From: an uncultured Succinatimonas sp.
Lineage (GTDB): Bacteria > Pseudomonadota > Gammaproteobacteria > Enterobacterales > Succinivibrionaceae
NCBI GenBank assembly: GCA_937880335.1
Contig: CALFLJ010000006.1
Span: forward strand, 1 to 10,416
Length of the DNA stretch: 10,416 nt
Reading direction: 5' to 3'
Part shown: positions 6,306 through 10,416 of the stretch, piece by piece
Position numbering within the stretch: the stretch's first letter is position 1
How the letters are laid out: every line of letters begins with the position of its first letter
The notes under the pieces: model-generated
The model's database searches: none
What the model saw: the letters and a program-made list of their open reading frames with translations, nothing else
What the model was told of the DNA's origin: nothing
Position numbers and translations under genes: made by a program

Positions 6306-6325
6306 TTTAAGGTTTAAACCTTAAA
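6306..6325. repeat. Perfect 20-bp palindrome upstream of dnaK
   Basis: TTTAAGGTTTAAACCTTAAA is exactly self-complementary. It ends 10 bases before the dnaK ribosome binding site (AGAGG 6336-6340). In RNA it would fold into an 8-bp stem with a TTAA loop. It lacks a following U-tract and so is not a classic terminator. It might be an operator, an mRNA-stability element at the 5' end of dnaK, or a translation-control hairpin; nothing in the sequence decides between these. Confidence 0.6.
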
Positions 6326-6349
6326 CAAAAAGATTAGAGGAAAAACAAA

Positions 6350-8284
6350 ATGGGTAAGATTATTGGTATTGATCTTGGTACAACTAACTCATGTGTAGCT
6401 GTATTAGATGGCGATAAAGTTCGTGTTTTAGAGAACTCTGAGGGTCGTCGTACAACCCCGTCTATTGTAGCTTATGCCGAGGATGGCGAGATTTTAGTCG
6501 GTGATGCAGCAAAACGTCAGGCTGTTACTAATCCTAAGAACACTTTATTTGCTATCAAGCGCTTAATCGGTCGTCGTTACGATGACGTTGAGGTACAACG
6601 TGATCTTTCTATTATGCCATTTAAGATTGTCCGCGCAGACAATGGTGATGCTTGGGTTGATGTCCGTGACAAGAAGTTAGCCCCTCCACAGATTTCAGCT
6701 GAAGTCTTAAAGAAGATGAAGAAGCCTGCCGAGGATATTTTAGGCGAGCCTGTAACTGAGGCCGTTATTACATGTCCTGCATACTTTAATGACTCTCAGC
6801 GTCAGGCTACTAAAGATGCCGGTCGTATTGCAGGTTTAGATGTAAAGCGCATCATTAATGAACCTACTGCTGCATCTATTGCCTATGGTGAGGATAAGGC
6901 TAAAGGTGAGCAGAAGATTGCTGTTTACGACTTAGGTGGTGGTACCTTCGATATCTCTATTATTGATATTGACGAGGTAGATGGCGAGAAGACCTTCGAG
7001 GTTTTATCAACAAACGGTGATACTCACTTAGGTGGTGAGGACTTCGATAATCGCATCATGAATTACCTAATTGATGAGTTTAAAGCATCAAATGGTGTTG
7101 ATTTAAGACAGGATCAGTTAGCTTTACAGCGTTTAAAAGAAGCTGCTGAAAAGGCTAAGTGTGAGTTATCATCCTCTCAGCAGACTGATGTTAACTTACC
7201 TTACATCACAGCAGATGCAACAGGTCCTAAGCACATGAATATCAAGATCCCTCGTGCTAAGCTTGAGTCTTTAGTTGAGGACTTAGTCTTAAAGACCTTA
7301 GATCCGGTAAAGACAGCTTTAGCTGACGCAGGTTTAAGTGCATCTGATGTTAATGACGTCATCTTAGTTGGTGGTCAGTCTCGTATGCCGATGGTTCAGA
7401 AGTTAGTAGCAGACTTCTTTGGTAAGGAACCTCGTAAGGATGTAAACCCAGATGAAGCTGTGGCTATGGGTGCTGCAATTCAAGGTGGTGTTTTAACTGG
7501 TGAGAAGAAAGACGTTCTCTTACTTGACGTAACTCCTCTGTCCTTAGGTATTGAGACCTTAGGCGGTGTTATGACTACCTTAATTGAGAAGAATACTACT
7601 ATTCCTACTAAGAAGTCTCAGGTATTCTCAACTGCCGAGGATAATCAGCCTGCAGTTACCATTCACGTACTGCAAGGTGAGCGTAAGCGTGCATCTGACA
7701 ACAAGTCCTTAGGTCAGTTTAACCTTGAGGGTATTGATGCAGCTCCACGTGGCACTCCGCAGATTGAAGTTACATTTGATATTGATGCTGATGGCTTAAT
7801 TCATGTTTCTGCAAAGGATAAGAAGACCGGTAAAGAGCAGAAGATTACCATTCAATCCTCTTCTGGCTTATCTGATGATGATATTAAGCGTATGGTACGT
7901 GAGGCTGAGGCTCACAGTGCTGAGGATAAGAAGTTTGAGGAATTAGCTGCAGCTCGTAACCGTGCAGATGCTACCGCTCATGCTGTTCGTAAGCAGTTAA
8001 ACGATTTGGGCGATAAGATTCCTTCTGATGCTAAGACTCAGATCAACAAGAACTTAAACGAGCTTGAGATGGCAATTCGCGGCGAGGATAAGGAAAAGAT
8101 TGAGTCTTGTGAGAAGGCTGTTATGGAGTCTGCATCTTCTTTAATGCAGGCCGCACAAGCTCAGGCTCAGCAAGCTCAGGGTGCATCTTCAAATCAGCAG
8201 CAGACTAACAGCAACGATCAGTCAAAGAAAGATGACGATGTAATTGATGCTGAGTTCGAAGAGGTTAAAGACGACAAGAAGTAA
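6350..8284 (+). CDS. dnaK: Molecular chaperone DnaK (Hsp70)
   Basis: ATP-driven cytosolic chaperone that binds exposed hydrophobic peptides, working with DnaJ and GrpE and feeding back on sigma-32. The 644-residue length matches E. coli DnaK (638). The nucleotide-binding domain (1-385) carries all three Hsp70 signatures: I-D-L-G-T-T-N-S at 7-14, Y-D-L-G-G-G-T-F-D at 193-201 with the ATPase/phosphorylation threonine Thr199, and V-I-L-V-G-G-Q-S-R-M-P at 337-347. The linker D-V-L-L-L-D-V-T-P is at 388-396, followed by the beta-sandwich substrate domain (to about 505), the helical lid (506-600), and a Gln/Ala/Asn/Ser-rich tail ending in D-A-E-F-E-E-V-K-D, the bacterial EEVD-like end. Four cysteines are present (15, 142, 271, 587) where E. 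coli has one. AGAGG lies nine bases before the ATG. Codon use is strongly biased (TTA Leu, CGT Arg, GGT Gly), as for a highly expressed gene. Confidence 0.99.
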   Translation: MGKIIGIDLGTTNSCVAVLDGDKVRVLENSEGRRTTPSIVAYAEDGEILVGDAAKRQAVTNPKNTLFAIKRLIGRRYDDVEVQRDLSIMPFKIVRADNGDAWVDVRDKKLAPPQISAEVLKKMKKPAEDILGEPVTEAVITCPAYFNDSQRQATKDAGRIAGLDVKRIINEPTAASIAYGEDKAKGEQKIAVYDLGGGTFDISIIDIDEVDGEKTFEVLSTNGDTHLGGEDFDNRIMNYLIDEFKASNGVDLRQDQLALQRLKEAAEKAKCELSSSQQTDVNLPYITADATGPKHMNIKIPRAKLESLVEDLVLKTLDPVKTALADAGLSASDVNDVILVGGQSRMPMVQKLVADFFGKEPRKDVNPDEAVAMGAAIQGGVLTGEKKDVLLLDVTPLSLGIETLGGVMTTLIEKNTTIPTKKSQVFSTAEDNQPAVTIHVLQGERKRASDNKSLGQFNLEGIDAAPRGTPQIEVTFDIDADGLIHVSAKDKKTGKEQKITIQSSSGLSDDDIKRMVREAEAHSAEDKKFEELAAARNRADATAHAVRKQLNDLGDKIPSDAKTQINKNLNELEMAIRGEDKEKIESCEKAVMESASSLMQAAQAQAQQAQGASSNQQQTNSNDQSKKDDDVIDAEFEEVKDDKK

Positions 8285-8344
8285 TCGGCTTTAAATTATT
8301 AAATAAACAATTAAGATTTTATAAGTTTTAAGTCGATGAATTAT

Positions 8345-8378
8345 AGAGGTAGATGAGACAAATGTTTCATCTGCCTCT
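8345..8378 (+). promoter_or_regulatory. Long stem-loop between dnaK and dnaJ
   Basis: A 15-bp stem (8345-8359 with 8364-8378, including two G-U pairs) closes a 4-base loop in the 118-base dnaK-dnaJ gap. The downstream sequence GTTGTTGTCAT is not a true U-tract, so full termination is unlikely. A partial terminator or an RNA-stability element that keeps dnaJ below dnaK in amount is the simplest reading. No separate dnaJ promoter is evident. Confidence 0.6.
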
Positions 8379-8402
8379 GTTGTTGTCATAAAAGAGGAAG
8401 TT

Positions 8403-9557
8403 ATGGCAGAAAAACGTGATTATTATGAAGTGCTAGGCGTACCTAAGGATGCCGATGACGCAACTATCAAGCGAGCCTTCAAACGTCTGGCCATTAAGTA
8501 CCATCCTGATCGTAATCACGAGGAAGGCGCTGAAAAGAAGTTTCAGGAGATAAACGAGGCTTATCAGGTTTTATCTGATCCTCAAAAGCGTGCATCCTAT
8601 GATCAATTCGGTTTTGATGCTGTAAATGGAAGTCAGGGCGGTGGCGGAAATCCTTTTGGTCAAGGCGCTGACTTTAATGACATCTTCGGTGATATCTTTG
8701 GTGATATCTTCGGTGGTGGCAGATCATCTCGTTCTCAGGGACCACGGGTTGTACCTGGGCGTGACTTACGCTATCGCGTAACTCTGACTTTAGAGGAAGC
8801 TGTTCGTGGCGTTAAGAAAAGCTTTAAGGTTAAGTCTTTAGTAAAATGCCGCACCTGTGGTGGCAGTGGTGCTAGTGCCTCAGGTCGTTCCGAGACCTGT
8901 CCTCATTGCCATGGCTCAGGTCGTGTTTTTATACGTCAGGGCTTTATGAATTTCGAGCAGACTTGCTCGCATTGTAATGGTACCGGTCGTATCATTACAA
9001 ATCCTTGTCCGGATTGTCATGGCGAGGGCCGCGTAGAGGATACTCGCACTTTATCTGTTGACATCCCAGCAGGTGTTGACAATGGCGATAGAATGCGCCT
9101 GGCAGGTGACGGTGAGGCTGGCTTAAATGGAGCTCCGGCAGGAGATCTCTATGTTGAGATTAGAGTTGCTGATCATGATATTTTCAAACGAGACGGCGAT
9201 GATCTCTATTGCGAGATTCCAATTAGTTTCTCTACAGCAGCCTTAGGTGGAATTGTCGAAGTTCCAACATTAGATGGTAAGGTAAATCTTACTGTTCGTC
9301 CTGAGACTCAAACAGGAACAAAGATGCGCCTATCTGGCAAGGGTGTAAAGTCTATTCACTCAAGCTCTAAAGGCAATCTCTACGTAACACTGGTTGTTGA
9401 GACCCCAGTTAAATTAACCTCCAAACAAAAGGATCTTTTAAAGCAATTTGAAGCTTCATTATGTGAGGGAGGTGAGGGCTCTGAGCTTAAGCACAAGCCT
9501 AAGAGCAATAACTGGCTTGATAATGTTAAGCAATTCTTTACCGATTTAAAGGGCTAG
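8403..9557 (+). CDS. dnaJ: Chaperone protein DnaJ (Hsp40, class A)
   Basis: DnaJ delivers unfolded clients to DnaK and stimulates its ATPase; it acts as a cytosolic dimer. At 384 residues it is close to E. coli DnaJ (376) with all class A parts in order. These are the J-domain (about 5-70) with H-P-D at 34-36, a Gly/Phe region (about 74-106) with three D-I-F-G units at 93-104 as in the family, and four zinc-binding C-x-x-C-x-G-x-G repeats at 149-156, 166-173, 188-195 and 202-209. Two beta-sandwich substrate domains (about 120-148 with 213-335) follow, and then the dimerisation helix. The ribosome binding site GAGG is well spaced before the ATG. A hairpin separates it from dnaK, but same-strand order and the lack of its own promoter suggest cotranscription. 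Confidence 0.98.
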   Translation: MAEKRDYYEVLGVPKDADDATIKRAFKRLAIKYHPDRNHEEGAEKKFQEINEAYQVLSDPQKRASYDQFGFDAVNGSQGGGGNPFGQGADFNDIFGDIFGDIFGGGRSSRSQGPRVVPGRDLRYRVTLTLEEAVRGVKKSFKVKSLVKCRTCGGSGASASGRSETCPHCHGSGRVFIRQGFMNFEQTCSHCNGTGRIITNPCPDCHGEGRVEDTRTLSVDIPAGVDNGDRMRLAGDGEAGLNGAPAGDLYVEIRVADHDIFKRDGDDLYCEIPISFSTAALGGIVEVPTLDGKVNLTVRPETQTGTKMRLSGKGVKSIHSSSKGNLYVTLVVETPVKLTSKQKDLLKQFEASLCEGGEGSELKHKPKSNNWLDNVKQFFTDLKG

Positions 9558-9585
9558 GATTAAGGGCGATCTCCTAAAAGCCCTT
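9549..9585 (+). repeat. Bulged stem-loop at the dnaJ stop codon
   Basis: AAGGGC-TAGGA (9549-9559) can pair with TCCTA (9572-9576) and, past an AAA bulge, GCCCTT (9580-9585). An alternative 7-bp stem uses TAAGGGC (9561-9567) with GCCCTTA (9580-9586). No U-tract follows. It may protect the 3' end of the dnaJ message or act as a weak terminator ahead of the clear one at 9629. Confidence 0.4.
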
Positions 9586-9587
9586 AC

Positions 9588-9616
9588 TTGAAATAAAGTT
9601 CTTTTAAGTGTAAAGT
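9588..9616 (+). promoter_or_regulatory. Candidate sigma-70 promoter of greA
   Basis: TTGAAA (9588-9593, five of six matches to the -35 consensus) and TAAAGT (9611-9616, four of six to the -10 consensus) are separated by the ideal 17 bases. The start point would be near 9623, directly before the terminator hairpin. The overlapping CTTGAAA also resembles a sigma-32 -35 box, but no CCCCAT partner follows. Confidence 0.55.
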
Positions 9617-9628
9617 GGATTTAATGAG

Positions 9629-9659
9629 CGCCTAATGGATTATTAGGCGTTTTCTTTTA
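9629..9659 (+). terminator. Intrinsic terminator in the greA leader (dnaJ end or GraL-like attenuator)
   Basis: An 8-bp stem (CGCCTAAT 9629-9636 with ATTAGGCG 9642-9649), a 5-base loop and a run TTTTCTTTTA form a textbook intrinsic terminator. The run stops only two bases before the GAGGA ribosome binding site of greA. It will stop most transcription coming from dnaJ. As it also lies downstream of the predicted greA promoter, greA expression would depend on readthrough, and a leader RNA of about 37 nt would be released, as with GraL in E. coli. Confidence 0.88.
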
Positions 9660-9671
9660 TTGAGGATAATT

Positions 9672-10154
9672 ATGAACCAGACCCCTATGACTCCGCGTGG
9701 TGAGGAGTTGTTGCGCAAAGAATTACAAAGACTTAAGACTGTAGAGCGTCCACGCATTGTTGCTGCCATTGCTGAGGCTCGTAGCCACGGAGACTTAAGT
9801 GAAAACGCAGAGTACGATGCTGCTAAAGAAGAGCAAGGTATGTGTGAGGCTCGTATTAAAGATATCGAAGGTCGCCTTGCTACAGCTAATGTAATTGATG
9901 TTACAAAGCTTAAGAGCGGAGATGACCTAAAGGTTATCTTCGGTGCTACAGTAACTTTAGTTGACGTAGATACCGATAAAGAGATCACCTATAAGATTGT
10001 AGGTGAGGATGAGGCTGATATTGATGCAAATCTTATCTCTTATATGACTCCAATTGCCAAAGGATTATTAGGTAAGCTTGAGGGAGATGAGATTGAAATC
10101 CGTATTCCACGCGGTACTGTAACCTACGAAATTGCTAAGGTTGAGTACATCTAA
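9672..10154 (+). CDS. greA: Transcription elongation factor GreA
   Basis: GreA enters the RNA polymerase secondary channel and stimulates cleavage of the 3' end of backtracked RNA, rescuing paused complexes. From the ATG at 9672 it has 160 residues (E. coli 158). The N-terminal antiparallel coiled coil spans about 8-75, with the tip motif H-G-D-L-S-E-N-A-E-Y. Its acidic pair Asp41 and Glu44 corresponds to the magnesium-coordinating residues of the E. coli protein. The C-terminal FKBP-like domain (about 82-160) has I-F-G-A-T-V-T, D-E-A-D and the closing K-V-E-Y-I. A TTG at 9660 could extend the frame by four residues, but it overlaps the terminator run and the GAGGA Shine-Dalgarno sequence, which is six bases before the ATG at 9672; the ATG is preferred. 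It sits just after dnaJ but is separated by a strong terminator. Confidence 0.98.
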   Translation: MNQTPMTPRGEELLRKELQRLKTVERPRIVAAIAEARSHGDLSENAEYDAAKEEQGMCEARIKDIEGRLATANVIDVTKLKSGDDLKVIFGATVTLVDVDTDKEITYKIVGEDEADIDANLISYMTPIAKGLLGKLEGDEIEIRIPRGTVTYEIAKVEYI

Positions 10155-10160
10155 ATTTTT

Positions 10161-10185
10161 TTAAGCTCTCATTTAGGGAGCTTAA
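10161..10185 (+). terminator. Probable terminator after greA
   Basis: A 10-bp stem (TTAAGCTCTC 10161-10170 with GGGAGCTTAA 10176-10185, one G-U pair) has a 5-base loop and starts seven bases after the greA stop codon. The following TTCCCCTTCCTTTC is pyrimidine-rich but not a clean U-run, so efficiency may be moderate. Confidence 0.65.
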
Positions 10186-10231
10186 TTCCCCTTCCTTTCA
10201 AAAATCCCCTTTATATTTGCTTTTCATAGGA

Positions 10232-10260
10232 TTTACAGCTAAAAAAAACAAGTCTAATAT
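10232..10260 (+). promoter_or_regulatory. Candidate sigma-70 promoter of the nitroreductase gene
   Basis: TTTACA (10232-10237, five of six) and TAATAT (10255-10260, four of six) lie 17 bases apart, predicting a start point near 10267 and a leader of about 26 bases. The inverted repeat at 10258-10277 overlaps the end of the -10 box and the start point. Confidence 0.55.
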
Positions 10261-10277
10261 TAAGTAAATACTTAATA
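10258..10277 (+). promoter_or_regulatory. Operator-like 9-2-9 inverted repeat
   Basis: TATTAAGTA and TACTTAATA form a perfect 9-bp inverted repeat around two A bases. The dyad is centred on the predicted start point of the nitroreductase gene and lies just before its AAAGGGGA ribosome binding site. Size and position fit a dimeric winged-helix repressor of the MarR or HxlR kind, which often control nitroreductase and quinone-reductase genes; the family assignment is inference. Confidence 0.6.
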
Positions 10278-10292
10278 AAGAAAGGGGATATT

Positions 10293-10416
10293 ATGGAAGC
10301 TTTAGAAAATCTTTTGACAAGACGCTCTATAAGAGACTTTGATGAAAATCGTATGCCAGATAGTAAGACTATTGAGCTTATCGCAAAGGCAGGAACGTAT
10401 GCTCCATGTAGTCGAG
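10293..10416 (+). CDS. Nitroreductase-family protein, N-terminal 41 residues (cut by right edge)
   Basis: The frame starts at ATG 10293 after a strong AAAGGGGA ribosome binding site and stays open to the end of the window. The visible part begins M-E-A-L-E-N-L-L-T-R-R-S-I-R-D-F and continues to A-x-T-Y-A-P-C-S-R. The R-R-S-I-R-D-F element (10-16) and A-P-x-S-R are the FMN-phosphate-binding features of the nitroreductase superfamily: FMN-dependent, usually homodimeric cytosolic flavoproteins that reduce nitro compounds, quinones or flavins with NAD(P)H. The subfamily and substrate cannot be judged from 41 residues. It appears to start its own transcription unit after the greA terminator. Confidence 0.85.
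   Translation, partial: MEALENLLTRRSIRDFDENRMPDSKTIELIAKAGTYAPCSR

Noticed and set aside
8679..8714. Three tandem 12-bp repeats in dnaJ
   Set aside because: They encode the D-I-F-G units of the Gly/Phe region that are also repeated in E. coli DnaJ, so they are normal for the family.
9632..9988. Open frame on the minus strand over greA
   Set aside because: It is antisense to greA, whose protein is clearly conserved; the Ser/Leu-rich product is typical of a shadow frame.
10204..10290. 9-bp inverted repeat ATCCCCTTT / AAAGGGGAT flanking the nitroreductase promoter
   Set aside because: The left arm lies upstream of the predicted start point, so it cannot sequester the ribosome binding site in the mRNA; arms about 70 bases apart are likely chance.
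1..10416. CRISPR arrays, insertion sequences, tRNA/rRNA genes or a novel defence or biosynthetic cluster
   Set aside because: No regularly spaced repeats, transposase motifs, tRNA-like cloverleafs or rRNA segments were seen; almost all coding DNA belongs to known core families.

Overview
The window is an AT-rich stretch of core genome from a gammaproteobacterium. DnaK, DnaJ, GrpE, GreA, BamE and PPK1 all align closely by eye with their Escherichia coli counterparts. Intergenic DNA is extremely A/T-rich, and TTA is the dominant leucine codon even in dnaK. Together with a cysteine-rich 2-hydroxyacid dehydrogenase and a DUF4405 redox membrane protein, this suggests a low-GC host-associated or anaerobic lineage such as Succinivibrionaceae. 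That placement is an inference from protein similarity and composition, not a search result.

Layout. Bases 1-5226 are all on the minus strand. They hold the N-terminus of a DUF4405 membrane protein (cut by the left edge), a CtBP-like D-2-hydroxyacid dehydrogenase with its own terminator, a 523-base non-coding gap with a candidate CRP site, ppk1 with a strong terminator, an unrecognised Sel1/TPR-like lipoprotein, and the outer-membrane assembly lipoprotein gene bamE. Bases 5227-5529 form a divergent promoter region. From there everything is on the plus strand: grpE, dnaK, dnaJ, greA and, after a terminator and an operator-like dyad, the first 41 codons of a nitroreductase-family gene cut by the right edge.

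How the genes fit together. grpE-dnaK-dnaJ is the complete Hsp70 machine (nucleotide exchange factor, ATPase chaperone, J-protein). It is preceded by a near-consensus sigma-32 promoter (CTTGAAA, 13 bases, CCCCATTTA), with a weaker second candidate before dnaK. Hairpins lie before dnaK and between dnaK and dnaJ and may set relative expression. greA is separated from dnaJ by a strong intrinsic terminator that abuts greA's ribosome binding site. A sigma-70-like promoter just upstream would make a leader of about 37 nt ending at that terminator, much like the E. coli greA leader RNA GraL. BamE serves outer-membrane protein assembly and PPK1 makes polyphosphate. The nitroreductase gene has a promoter whose -10 and start point are covered by a 9-2-9 perfect inverted repeat, which looks like a repressor site.

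No new defence, mobile or biosynthetic system is visible. There are no CRISPR repeats, transposases, tRNAs or rRNAs. The points worth a second look are regulatory: the greA leader, the nitroreductase operator, the palindrome before dnaK, the direct repeat before ppk1, and the unclassified lipoprotein next to bamE.
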